Positions 45,829-57,505 of a stretch of DNA of 64,000 nt are shown one piece after another (positions within the stretch are counted from its first letter, which is position 1; every line of letters begins with the position of its first letter). The notes under the pieces were generated by a model, which did no database searches, was not told the DNA's origin, and saw only the letters and a list, made by a program, of their open reading frames with translations. Position numbers and translations under genes: made by a program. The stretch lies in contig PZJY01000004.1 in NCBI GenBank assembly GCA_031472005.1, positions 780,556 through 844,555 of the forward strand. The letters run 5' to 3'. This DNA comes from Tetracladium setigerum (lineage: Eukaryota > Ascomycota > Leotiomycetes > Helotiales).

Positions 45829-48766
45829 ATGCAGTCAGTCAAACCTAATCATTATGATACAGATGCGCCATCTTATGTTGAGAGATATGACGTGGTTGAA
45901 GAGGAGATGCAGAAGACGATGAACCTCACAGGCACGCTATACATTCAACCAGCGCTAAACACGCTTTGATGAGCTAACATAATAACAGAGGATGGCCGAA
46001 TAGAGATCCAGTTGAATTCCAGACTTAGTCGAACTCTTTCCAAGTTTATACCGCCAATTGCGGACGAGGCGGGTGAATTCTCCCGGCCATCAACACCACC
46101 ACCAGAGTATAAAGCGCAAGATTTTCAGAGAACCAAACTCAACATCGTGATCCAAGTCGTCGGGAGCCGAGGTGACGTTCAGCCCTTTATTGCCATAGCC
46201 AACGAGCTGCAGAAGCATGGGCATCGTGTGCGTCTCGCAACGCATAATGTTTTCGAGGAGTTCGTTCGTGAGCATGGCATCGAATTCTACCCCATCGGCG
46301 GCGACCCTGCGGAACTGATGGCATATATGGTCAAAAACCCTAGTCTAATACCAAGTATGAGTAGTCTTCGTGCAGGGGACATTGGGCCAAGCGGAAGATG
46401 ATTATGACGATGCTTGAGGGCTGTTGGAAGTCTTGTATTGAAGCAGATCTAAGGACGAATATCCCATTTACTGCCGATGCAATCATTGCGAATCCTCCTA
46501 GTTTTGCCCATATTCACTGTGCCCAGGCTCTAGGCTGCCCTGTAAGTTTCAATTGTACAACTTTCTCACAATAGTGCTCGTCTCAATTTTACCTAGGTCC
46601 ATATCATGTTCACGATGCCGTGGTCGTGTACAAGAGCATTTCCCCATCCACTGGCAAATTTGAAGGCTGGTACTTCAGATACAAATGCCAGCAATGGCAA
46701 AACAAATTACCTCTCGTATCTCATTGTTGAATGGATGACGTGGCAAGGGCAAGTCCTCATAATGTTCCACCCCTCTTCGTGTCATCATTAATGCCTCAAC
46801 AGTCTTGGAGATATCATCAACTTGTTCAGGAGCACCATTGATCTAGCACCTTTGACAGCCACTGAAGGGCCATTACTAGCGCAGGCTCTTCGCGTTCCCC
46901 ACACCTATTGTTGGTCACCAGCACTGGTACCTCGACCCACAGACTGGCCATCGCACATAGGCAAGTTGTATAGACAAGAATATTATTACTTAGAAGCTAA
47001 TGTGAAGACACAGATGTTTGTGGGTTTTTCTTTAGGAAACCTCCTTCTTACCGTCCCGATCCCGATCTTCAGCGCTTTCTCGACGAAGGACCGCCTCCAG
47101 TGTACATTGGTTTTGGAAGCATCGTCATTGACGATCCAGATAAGATGACTTTCATGATTCTTGAAGCAATTCGAATAACCGGCGTTCGGGCCTTGGTATC
47201 CCGAGGGTGGAGCAAGCTAGGTGCCAATCTTCAAAATAGCGACAGGGTATTCTTTCTCGGCGATTGCCCACACGAGTGGCTCTTTCAACACGTTGCAGCA
47301 GTTGTCCATCATGGCGGAGCTGGGACTACAGCTTGTGGATTGCTGAATGGAAGACCTACTACGATCATACCTTTTTTTGGCGAGTATGTACTAGTATTCC
47401 ATTGATAAAGATAGTTTACATTACTAAGGCCTTTCCAAACAGTCAGCCTTTCTGGGGAAATATGGTTGCAATTGCTGGCGCCGGACCGATCCCCATATCG
47501 TACACAGTACTAACCACCAGAAATCTTGTCGATGCAATTGCATTCTGCCTCACAGAAGAATCGCTCCACGCCGCTGCGGAAATAGCAAGAAAGATGCGAG
47601 CAGAATCGGGAGTAGAAGTTGCTGTAGAGTCATTTCATCGGGGACTTCGAAAATACCAAATACAATGCGATATTCTCCAAGGACAGCCGGCATCATGGAT
47701 TTACAAGAAAGGCAATATAGTGGTCAAACTATCAAGAGCTGCTGCACAAATTTTGTCAGAGTATCTAAAAGTGGACTGGAAGAGATTGCAGTAGTATGTA
47801 CTCCACTCAATCTACTACGCTATGAAAATGTAGCCGGATAATCATAAAACTTGAGCTAACTTGGCGGCACTTGAGTTACGAGTCAGCGCCGATCGTAATC
47901 GAGCCAAAAAGATGGGATCCTGTCTCTGGGTCGGCTGTTGAAGTGGTTGGCTTGCATCTCAATTTCGTGAGTGACGTTGCTGGCATCGTCACCAAGCCGA
48001 TGAGTGATTACAAGAATTGGAAAGCACAAAAAAAACAAGACCTTGACGAAAATTCAGGTCCGTCAAGCCGCGAAAATCTGGAGCTAAAGTGTTCTTCTGA
48101 GGGTATTCAAGACCTGGACAAAGGCCGCTCAGGATACGAACCTCCAAATAAGACAAGAGGTCAAATTACTGCTGAAATGGCTGCTTCCTCCGCGAAGAGC
48201 TTTGGTAATGTTTTAGGAAGGCCATACCGAGCCTTCTTTGTGGATGTACCTCTTGCCATTACGGATGGCTTGAATAGTGTGCCTCGATTATATGGGAGCA
48301 AGGTGCGAGAGCGAGACCCCATCACAGACTTCAAGAGTGGAGCCACCGTCGCTGGCAAGTCGTTTGCTTTTGGTATCGCAGGAGGACTTTCGGATATTGT
48401 TCTTGAACCATATCATGGTGGGAAAAAGGAAGGGGCAGTAGGAGTTGTCAAGGGAATAGGAAAAGGCTCTCTGGGCTTCCTTGCCAAGACTGGATCTGGT
48501 AAGTGTTCATCGCAACTGCGTGAAGCAAATATAGCTGACATGAAGTACTAGCCGGTTTGGGTCTAGTCGCGTACACTGGTCAAGGCATCTCCAAAAGTCT
48601 CTATACGACATATCACGCCAAGACGCGGCGTCGCGTTGTCGAGAAGAGAGCCGAAGAAGGATTGTACTTTTATGAGAATGCCGCTCCTGGTCAGTATAAT
48701 CATGAGACAATTATTATGAAGTTTGAAAATTTACGGAGAGGTACTTCAAACACTGCTTTTTGGTAG
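45829..48766 (+). CDS. Sterol/UDP-glucosyltransferase family protein (GT28 N-terminal type)
   Basis: Eight exons: 45829-45931, 45989-46541, 46597-46748, 46803-46960, 47014-47383, 47443-47790, 47876-48498 and 48552-48766. The N-terminal GT28 fold reads NIVIQVVGSRGDVQPFIAIA and HRVRLATH. The sugar-donor motif VVHHGGAGTTACGLLNGRPT and PFFGDQPFWGNMVA is the usual signature of UGT80-like sterol glucosyltransferases. The C-terminal part (EPKRWDPVSGSA, IAGGLSDIVLEPYHGGKKEG, GVVKGIGKGSLGFLAKTGS) is the conserved tail of fungal paralogues. Three introns have GC instead of GT donors. One G is missing at 46384-46386; with it GDIG joins KRKMIMTMLEGCWKS. The 3' end of the last exon is approximate. Substrate presumably a sterol or other lipid alcohol, by family. 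Confidence 0.85.
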
Positions 48767-50838
48767 AGTATGGAGCAAAATGTAATTTAGGGAATAATCG
48801 ACTAGAGGAATGTTCTTGTACCACATCAGGTTATGAAAACCCGCAGGATACTATCGAGGAACGAACGTTGACGTTGAGTTCTATAAGGATGAGAGTTGGC
48901 GACCGAACGGATAGCGAATATGTCTGGTATTTAGTTTGGATTAAGTGTAAGATGAATGACAAGTAGATTCAAAAACCAATAAAGGGCGCACGTGTTGTTC
49001 ATTTCAACTTCTTCTTGAAATTTGGAGATCTAAAATCTTGCAATTATAGAAAGGTGAAGAAGCACTAAACAGCGCAGGTATAAAAGGACACCCCACTCCC
49101 TCTCCCACCCTCTCCTTTCCTTCTTTTTATTTTTTCATATCTTGTGCATGTGCAGGACACAAATTGCCCCCACCCCCGCCAATCATCAGTCTTTTATCCT
49201 TTTCTTCTCTTAGTATATCAATCTATTCGTCGTATTATAACTTCACAATAATTGATACCTCGTAGACAATGTGACACTCGTAAGTTAGAAATAGAAGGTT
49301 AGTCTTATTGTTGTTGGTTACACTTGAGTACTGGTGCGTGTGCGTTTCACGTAGAAGGGAGACAGCACTGGCCCAATAATACGTCTGTATTCGTATGTAG
49401 TGATGTGGTGTCTGGAGTGTCAGTTCCAGGGAAGCTGGAACCTGCTCTCTACCAAGGTAAAGCTAGCTAGTGCGATTCACTTGGTCAGGTGTTACCGTGC
49501 CACTATTTTGATTCACTTGTAAACGCGGTACGCGTATTACCAACAATTGTCCTCCTGATGCTACGCGCCCTAACTCGCTAGTCATAGGAAATCTTTAAAA
49601 CATAGGTGTAATAGATTAAATTAACTCCATCTGAGTTTCTCGTGAGACTGGCCAATAATGGTCTCAACAATGGCATTAATGCTGGTAAGCTCAATAGTTT
49701 TAGAAGATACGTGTAGATAAAGATGGTCTTGAAATCTTGCAGGATGCACCGAGCTTCGCTGTCAATGCTAGCAAGAAGAAGGAAGTAATGTTCGTCAAGG
49801 GGCATGATCTTAGCAATTGTTAGGTCAAATTTTGTAATCAAAGATAAAAAATCAAAGTAAAAATTACATATTTCTCGCTACTCTTCTTTTGTGTGAGGAG
49901 AGGTATCCCCAATGCGGGATAACGACGGGAAGTTTCTGAAAAGACAGATTTTACGATTTAAAAATAATTTAAGAATATGATTTTCACTATTTCCTCACAA
50001 AAGTAGGTCCTCCATTACTTGAGAAGAGAAATATACATTCAGTATACCTGGGCCATGTCAATGACGACGTGAGAAACACATCAATTAGATATTCTTCCGG
50101 CCCGTCAAAGCATGCCATTCCGTTTGCACAGAACTCAATGAACTGACTAGCGTACTTGCTTAATAACTCCCTCACTCTTTAGCTTTCTTGCCTCTTAGAT
50201 TATTCACTTGTTAATTCCATCACTCTTTAAACTTCTTTATTTATACACTGCCTCAATCGCGGAATTCCTCACTTTCAGCTCTATTGCCTGTTACCTCCCT
50301 AGCTCGTCCACTTCTCGACGCTGGGTGCCTTTGCTACTACCGTTCCCTTGTGCTTAAATTCCTTTGTACCCGCATTCCCTTGTGCAAAAATCCTTTCTTT
50401 GTCAAGGAACCACGTGATTACTTACAGACTACACTACATCATCAAAAGACCCATAAAGTCTTCACACGAACGCATCTGGTCCTACCTCTGTGTATTATAA
50501 GTTTTGGCGGGATTGTGGTATTGGAGCTGCTGGTTTACTGGTCTGTCTGAACACGAAGAGCCAATGGTATTAGAAGATCCAGGCCAGAATCTTCCAATCT
50601 CGGCCTCAACGAGAAATACTAATATGTCAACAAGCACTGTTATTCGGCTAGCCAAGTTGAGGATAAGTATAACACATTCAGAAAGCAGGAATGATGTTCG
50701 AAATCAGAACTCAAAACTAAACAGGCGATGAAAGAAATTCTTTCATAAGCATCCTACTGAGATCTGATCTCGTGACTCCTGTTCAAGTCAGTGCGAGCAA
50801 GTTGTGGGGATGCGGGGTTGTGATGCTTAGCGCTGCAA

Positions 50839-50986
50839 CTATTGGCGGATTTCAAGAGCTTCCGGTACTGCCTCTACACTTCCCATGGCAGGACACCAGC
50901 ATGCAAGATATCTTGCACTTGTCAATTTAAAAACAAGTCGTGGAGTTGTTTACACTCCAAAGTACTTTCAGAGATTCCGCCAATAG
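50839..50986. repeat. Small inverted-repeat element with nested palindrome
   Basis: CTATTGGCGGA at 50839-50849 is perfectly inverted at 50976-50986 (TCCGCCAATAG). Inside, TGCAAGATATCTTGCA at 50902-50917 is a perfect 16-base palindrome. The 148-base size suits a tiny MITE or a hairpin-forming transcript. No coding sequence inside. Confidence 0.45.
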
Positions 50987-51488
50987 CGAACTGCCGCAAG
51001 TCATGTTACGTCGTTCAAACGAAGTGGACGTTCATCTAAATCCAATCAACTGGTCCGTGGAGTCGGGATTCGATCCCAAAGGAGTTTTACCCCATAAATA
51101 CACTAAACCTGTGTGATAGGAAAGATGGAGTCGGGTGACGAAGCACCGCGAAGTGGTTCGCTCAAGCATTCCCACCAGCTGTAATTCTTCCATGCCAGGA
51201 TCAATTTTAATCTAGTATTAATCTATTCCAAGTAGCTACGGAACAATTGCCATGGAAGTGGGATGGGTCTGAGAATCTGATGGCGACACAACCATGTTCT
51301 GTCAAACAATGCCTGGAAGTCAGGGTCAGCAGGACGTAGATTCTAATATATTTCGAATCGGCCGGCCAGGGATATGAGCATCCACCACTCAGCTCGCGCA
51401 TTTGGCACAGGGTAGTCCTGTGTTGTAGTCATCGAACAAGCACTCCGCCGAGATGTTGATACTACTGTATTAACCGAAGTGCGATTTG

Positions 51489-51496
51489 TATAAAAA
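51489..51496 (+). promoter_or_regulatory. TATA box of the polygalacturonase gene
   Basis: TATAAAAA lies 135 bases upstream of the ATG at 51624, a distance usual for strongly expressed secreted-enzyme genes in filamentous fungi. Confidence 0.5.
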
Positions 51497-51623
51497 CCAA
51501 GACCTGCCACCTCCTTGGCTTCCTTGGCCAGCAGACCGAATCTCGAATCTCCCTCTTTCGATTCGTTCTCTCCCCTTTGCCAAGGCACTCAAGCACTTTT
51601 GCCAACCCTTGCCTTCCGCCATC

Positions 51624-53238
51624 ATGCACGCCTCTACCAACTTCCTCGTGGCGCTACTCGCCGCGCCTATGGCTGTCCTGGCCTCCCCGGTCGCGAATGC
51701 CATGCCTGCACCAACAGCCGCACCAAGCCCAAGAGAAGTCGAGGTCGCTCTTGAGAAGCGCGCTAGTTCTTGCACGTTTAGCAGTGGCCAGTATGCGACT
51801 GCTATCAAGTCCAAGGCAGCTTGCGATTATATCCTCCTCAAGGACCTTGCCGTCCCAGCTGGTGTTACACTGGATATGACAGGGCTGAAGGACAATGCTG
51901 TTCTTGTCTTTTCCGGGAAGACCTCGTTCGCTTATGTGAGTCTATGTTTTTTTTTTACCCTCTTGGCTAGTTGAAATGTACATTTTGTGAAGTCTTTCGA
52001 ACATGCACTGACTGTCATGCTTTTTAGAAAGAGTGGGAAGGTCCTCTCTTCTCAGTCAGTGGAACTGGTATCACAGTAAATGGTCTTTCGGGATCTACTC
52101 TCGATGGAAACGGAGCATCATACTGGGACGGTGGTGGTGGTGACTCTGGAAAGACGTAAGAACATCATCACTTTTAATGCAATCTTGCGGATAAATGCAG
52201 CTGAGTTATATTAACCCCTTCACAGCAAGCCCAAGTTCTTCCAAGCCCACTCGATCACCAACGGCCTGATCGAACATCTCACCATTGTTAACCCCCCGTT
52301 CAAGTCTTTAGCATCAACCAAGTCACAAACACCCACTTCGATTACATCACCATCGACGCAAAGGCCGGTGATTCTCTTGGCAAGAACACCGATGCTTTTG
52401 ATATCGGTAGTTCGACTGGTGTTACCATTAGTACGTTCACTCAGTCTTTCCTTTTCATTCGATCTCGCTGCTCTTTGGACTTGTAATTGATATAAGATAG
52501 CGGGCGCTACTGTGTACAACCAAGACGACTGCGTTGCCGTCAACTCAGGAACAAACATCATCTTCACGGGCGGTTACTGTTCAGGTGGTCACGGTCTGTC
52601 GATCGGTTCAGTCGGTGGCCGTGATGACAATGATGTCAATGGTGTACAATTCCTCTCGTCAACTGTCACCAAGTCCGTCCAAGGTAATTGACTCTCCATC
52701 TCTGCCCTTCATCCTTACCCTCCCAAATCACAAACTCATTTCGAATTGTCTTCTGATATCACCGCGACAGCTATCCGCGTAAAGGCCAAGTCTGGCACAA
52801 CCGTACCATCAAGGGCGTCACTTACGATGGCATCACGATGTCTTCCATCTCCAAGTACGGTATCCTGATTGAGCAGAACTACAGCGGTGGTGATCTCCAC
52901 GTAAGCTCATTCCCCTCGCACCTTCCAACCTTCTCCTCCCAGTCACGGAACACCAAACTAACATAAAGCCAGGGAACCGCCACTACGGGGGTCCCTATCA
53001 CCGGCCTCACCGTGAAGAACATCGTCGGTACCGGGGCCGTATCCAGCTCTGGATACGATGTAAGCACCTCTGTTCCAATTCTTGCAATCTTCGTGAAGCT
53101 AACTTTTACATTCAGGTTGTCATCACATGCGGCTCTTCATCTTCCTGTACTGGCTGGACATGGTCCAAGGTCGCAGTCACCGGTGGCAAGAAATACGGTA
53201 GCTGCACTAACGTGCCCAGTGTGACTGTCTGCTCGTAG
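51624..53238 (+). CDS. Secreted endo-polygalacturonase, GH28 (two single-base gaps)
   Basis: A signal peptide (MHASTNFLVALLAAPMAVLA) and a propeptide ending in the Kex2 site EKR lead to the mature start ASSCTFSSGQ. Exon 1 is 51624-51935; further introns lie near 51936-52027, 52157-52225, 52432-52499, 52684-52769, 52901-52971 and 53060-53115. GH28 catalytic motifs are all present: NTDAFDIG, QDDCVAVNSG with the two Asp, GGHGLSIGSVGG with the His, and IRVKAK...GTIKGVTY. Disulfide Cys follow near the end (CGSSSSCTGW). Two breaks need one base each: a C in the run 52292-52297 (NPPVQVFSI) and a G at 52803. The enzyme cleaves homogalacturonan in plant cell walls and acts outside the cell. Because every catalytic residue survives, I regard it as a working gene with sequencing gaps. 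Confidence 0.9.
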
Positions 53239-54599
53239 ATTGTATCCTAAGCCTTCGTTTCTCTGGACTAGAGAATCACCCATAAGCAATGTACGCGGCT
53301 TAAGAGAAACCAAGAGTGATATGGATGAAATGAAATAAAATGATGAAGTAAGGAGATAGAGGTGTAGATAGTGGCACTTTAGCTTGATATACTTTAAAGT
53401 TCCCGAATAGATGCTCGTATTTCCTTGAAGTGTGGAGATCTTGAAGTGTGGAGATGACTTTCGTGTGTTGTGAAAAACATGCCTTGATTCTGGCGCTAGC
53501 CTTGGCCCTCTTGCCACTATGATTCTTATAGTGGTGCATGAACTCGCACTGAACGTTGAGGACATGTCCGGGCAGGGAAGTGGCAGAGGAATATTGCCAA
53601 TTCCTATCCCAGGGGTAGGAAGATGGCTAGGATGAAAATATCCGTGAACTTTAGGCTTGACGGCGTGTATTTGATAAAGCAGAAGATTTAAGTGGCGATG
53701 CTACTTTGCGGGCGAAGTTGATTGTATGCAGATAGCCTAGGGTCCTCCTGTTGTTTTGACAAAAGATAATGATAAAATATACTGCTGATTTGTGTTTCCT
53801 CCTACTTTAGAATCATCGATACATGGAGTGATATGGACTTAGAAGGTTCATAAATACCGATACATATGTTCTGCACAACTATAGTCTGCCTACCAGACCA
53901 GAAGGGAACCAACGAATTCTGGCCGAAAGCACTGATCTCCTAGCCCGCAGCGCTCTCAGCATCTGTGAAGATTTGTCAGTTCAACATCCATTCGTAAATT
54001 TCCGCAGATTACCACCACTCTTCATATCCTGGCTACATTCAATGTCCCAACTCGGTTGGTGTGTCACAAGCCTCATTGATCAGCGGCAGGGTTAACAGAG
54101 CCTATGAGGCATTTCCAGCAAGTTGCACAGGTCTGTACAACAAGCTCAATTCGTATGCGACGAAAACGACGACCAAGTACGCTCGGCGAAAGTTTTCGGT
54201 TTTCTGGGATTCCAGCGGAAAGTATTAGTCAACACCACGGCCTAGATCATATTTTTTAAGTAGAACCACCCATAGCTACTCAATCGAATCAAAACGGAAC
54301 CTCAAAGCGAAATTTGAACAACCTAGAACTGAGAGTTATTTGCAATTGGCGATTCAGTAATTTCCTACGAGCTATCAGATTACTATGAAAACAATCCCAG
54401 CTTATGAGACTTCAGGTGACGTTCCTCTAGAAATTTCGCTCCCGAAACAAAATCGCTATACAAAACCCCAAAATAAAACCCAAGAAATTACTCTCCCCGA
54501 CTCTAAATTGCTACAAGAAAGTATGCTAGAAGTTTGCAGGGAGCGGGGGCAGTACAGCAAGTTACATATCCATTCTGTTCTCCGTTCGCGTCCGTATGC
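53239..54599. other. Intergenic
   Basis: The first 100 bases are the 3' UTR of the polygalacturonase. Beyond that I see no coding sequence, RNA gene or clear repeat. A short plus-strand frame at 54385-54714 is not convincing. Confidence 0.4.
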
Positions 54600-55426
54600 A
54601 GCTTATAAGGCATGGAAACAAAACTCGCCAGTCTCTCCTCCCATTCCCTTTGTGCATACTGTGACCCGCACCTCATGCGTCCCAGCCTTTATAGTCCTGA
54701 TACAGGAGATCTGACTACATGATGGTACAAACCGTTGGTAATAGAGCAAAACCCAAAGCCCCCGACCCTGCAGCTCCCCAACTACAGCCGATTTTACGCC
54801 CTGATTGGCCACACTTATGGACTCAAGATGTTTCTGCGCATCAAGCCTGTGTTGCTCTACCTGCTCCTCACTTTCTAGCTGCCTTTCGTGTTGCTTGGTT
54901 TGACTCTCCAGCAGATCGGTCTTTCGTGGCAGATTGGCGATTTCAAGTGCTGCCATCAGGTCAGACATTTCCATTAGCTCGTTTTTTCTCTGTAGAGCTA
55001 GTGCTAAGGCCTCTTTTATTTCCTCTATTTTGGCTTTGTCTTGCTTTCGCTACTTTGCTCTCTCCTTATTCGCGCGTGCTAGCTCCACTTTGCGGTTCTC
55101 AAGTAGTTAGGCCATGTCTATTTTCAGGGTTAGGGAACCATGGTTTTTGGAGTAATAATATCAAACTTATAATGATCGCATTCCATCTCTTGTCCAACAA
55201 GTCGCCATTCCTGGTATAATCGGGACAGAGCACATGTCTCACCCAGTCTTTGGTACCATGACGGATGGGAAGCTGAGTTCGTTTGAGTTTCTTCTGTGCA
55301 GCTTCCACCAATGGTGGAATCGGCCAAAGGTCTTTGCCGTCTACCTCGACTGGTCCGCCGAGCCAAACAACCACGGAAGATGCCAATATTTATATATCCT
55401 TCATCAACCGTATTTGTGAACAACAC
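54600..55426 (-). pseudogene. Remnant of a HET-type gene fused to a coiled-coil stretch
   Basis: On the minus strand, 55386-55230 gives ASSVVVWLGGPVEVDG and LVEAAQKKL, resembling the middle of a HET domain (the VVVWLG strand). Reading is then lost in several frames. From about 55110 to 54740 a charged coiled coil appears (ENRKVELARANKERAK, KIEEIKEALALALQRKNEL, ESQTKQHERQLESEEQVE) with an in-frame TAG near 55050. No complete gene can be built. The HET assignment rests on one motif and is tentative. Confidence 0.4.
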
Positions 55427-56184
55427 TCTTCTATGTCCTCTTGATTGATACAGATAGCATCGGCCTTAATTAGCCGCGTTTGATCAGGGAGCATTAGGCG
55501 AATGAGGGCAGCGTGAAGATTCTGTGTGATTGCTAACCCTGGAGCACCATTACAGTTGACTGAAACTCTATCTCTCGGTCACACTAGCAATAGTTCAACG
55601 CTTCATAGGAAGGAATCTGAGCAAGATTCGCAACCTGGAGTTCACAAACCAGAACAGTGGTTGGACCTTGCGTGATTCGAAAAAGCCGGATCGTTCCGGG
55701 AGGAAGCTCAAAATATGGATGCGCTGGCCGACGAGGGAGTGGTGGCATGTTCATGTTTCAGAATTTAGGATGAATCTATCGACAAAGACTTTAAGGTCGG
55801 CGAATAGAGAGTGTTGAGTCAATTTGCGAAGGACATCTTAAGCCTCAGTCTTGGCACAGCTGGCCTTGCCCAATGAGGCCAAGAAAATCTGTATATCTTG
55901 CCACAGAAATTTTTCGGCATGTAAGGTTTTTCGCTACGCAGGGATGAACTTTAGCAAAGTCTGCACCTGTACGTGGAGATATAAAAAGTCCAAAATTTCC
56001 ATTTCTTTTTGGATACTCATATCGCTTTTCGCGCTAAACTAAAACGTCTATGAAATGTAAAGTGAAAATAAATACGTTAGGATCTCCGTTGACTTCTCCA
56101 TTAATAGTCAAAGTTGTTTAGCCAAGCAACTCTCAGCTCTAGCGGGGTTGTTGAAACCTTTCCTTGCAACAAATAATGAGCCTT
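55427..56184. other. Intergenic
   Basis: No coding sequence or repeat seen. Only the 3' flank of the effector-like gene is recognisable at the right edge. Confidence 0.35.
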
Positions 56185-57013
56185 CTAACAGGGGCTGCCC
56201 CTAACGATGGCATTCCACTTATTGTTGTGGAAACGCTGACCAACCACATACCATCCATATACATAAAAGTACTTGCAGTCATTGACGACTACCTGAGCTG
56301 CATTGGCGATATCATTGAAGGAGTTAAGTGAGAATGTGAAGGTGTTCTTGTAAGAATCAATCGAGTTAGTTGTGTTATTTCTGATAGTGTTGATACATAT
56401 CGCCAAGTGCAGATTTGTAAACACTTACATCGTTGCACCACCAAATAGCATTGTTGTTCGAGCAACTGACCCGCCCACAGTTTCCAGGTCCGGGACCGTT
56501 GGTGGGTCTACCCGCAACGCCTCTTAGGTAGGAAATTCCACCCTGAATACCACTACCACCGTTGACACCACCATTGACGTTAGCCGCGTCTGGAAAGTTG
56601 TTACAGATGGTATTGTCGCGTTTGTCCAAACTTCTAGTCTGGTACTCCACGAGGGATGCCTCTCGCTCGCTAACGTGTCTTGCGATGATTTCGGCCATGT
56701 CGGTTTTGTAGTTGGGGTTGAGCGCCAGAAGTTGAGCATTCACCGACTCTACAGTGCCGTTCAAGAGCACAACAGGCTCATCTGGCTTGTATTGCACTTC
56801 CCACTGAAAGGGCTCAACACCGTAGCCAGGAATTGAAGATTCAAGAACTTTTCCAGCGTCAGACTTTACAGCGAGGCCAGAGATCTAGAATAGTTTGTAG
56901 ATTTAGTGCTTATCTTCTCAATTATGGGGCAGTGGAGATGAAGCGAGAAATTTTAATCCACGTACCCCGCCAGCTACGCAGAGAACTGAAATAAGGCGAA
57001 TGAGAATAGTCAT
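56185..57013 (-). CDS. Small secreted Cys-containing protein, effector-like
   Basis: Exon 1 (57013-56963 or so) encodes a signal peptide MTILIRLISVLCVAGG. A GTACGT intron ends at an ATTCTAG acceptor near 56887. Exon 2 encodes ISGLAVKSDAGKVLESS, a pro-region and the Kex2 site LDKR, followed by a mature part with DNTICNNFPDAANVNGG and CGRVSCSNNNAIWWCND. A second intron near 56424-56378 leads to a last exon with SFNDIANAAQVVVNDCKYFY and KWNAIVRGSPC, ending at 56185; the phase at this join is not fully resolved. Four or more Cys in a mature protein of about 120 residues fit a secreted effector-like family known from many plant-associated fungi. Function unknown; no toxin activity is claimed. Confidence 0.65.
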
Positions 57014-57135
57014 ATTTAATTGATATGATGCCAATGTTGAACGAAGATGTTCGACGTTTATGATGAGTGGAAGTGTTGAAGGGAAGATATGAAGCGACAA
57101 TGAGATGATGATGTCTTGCTCAGAGTCTCCAACCC

Positions 57136-57143
57136 TTTTTATA
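57136..57143 (-). promoter_or_regulatory. TATA box of the effector-like gene
   Basis: TATAAAAA on the minus strand, about 123 bases upstream of the ATG at 57013. Confidence 0.45.
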
Positions 57144-57289
57144 CCTTTTTAATAGCTATTTCGACTCGGAAAAGAATAGCTACGGTAGCACTTCTGTAAA
57201 GGTCCAACGTCAAGGGTGGGTCCTCGATTTCTGCCAAGCAAGCAAAGTGGAGTCTTGATCATTGCGACTTGGTACAATTGTGGAAGCCT

Positions 57290-57505
57290 AAATGACATTT
57301 TAGGATCCGAATCCTTCAACTCCACTACAGTGAAGTATTGAGGGTTGTTATCTAGTACATTTGCAGAAACCTGAAGAATATACTGGGATTTTGGATGCTC
57401 CTACCTCGCCAAAGCGAAATCTTGGAGTGTTGTCAATGGTACATTTGTAGAAGCCTAGAGAACACCCTGGGGTCTGGAATCCTTCGACTGCGTTCAGGTG
57501 GAGTC
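57290..57505. repeat. Imperfect direct repeats of about 90 bases
   Basis: The phrase GTACATTTG-AGAA-CCT-GA(A)GAA-A-CTGGG-T-TGGA occurs near 57355 and again near 57445. The phrase TC-GAATCCTTC-ACT-C occurs near 57307 and 57476. They form two to three decayed copies of one unit. No coding sequence is evident. Confidence 0.4.

Larger units (their letters stand above)
48767..51623. other. Large intergenic region
   Basis: No convincing gene in 2.8 kb. A stem GTTCCAG/CTGGAAC lies at 49422-49440. The stretch 50160-50420 is pyrimidine-rich. A short inverted-repeat element is listed separately, and the last 150 bases are the polygalacturonase promoter. Confidence 0.4.

Noticed and set aside
47791..48766. 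Separate gene downstream of the glucosyltransferase
   Set aside because: A GT-AG intron with a GCTAAC branch site (47791-47875) joins it in frame, and the segment matches the usual C-terminal tail of these enzymes.
51050..51120. tRNA-like sequence with GGGATTCGATCCC
   Set aside because: It resembles a T-arm, but I could not build an acceptor stem, a D-arm or an anticodon stem on either strand.
54719..55219. Plus-strand frame of 166 codons
   Set aside because: It lies antisense to the coiled-coil stretch on the minus strand; its Leu/Phe-rich content is the mirror of Glu/Lys/Gln codons.
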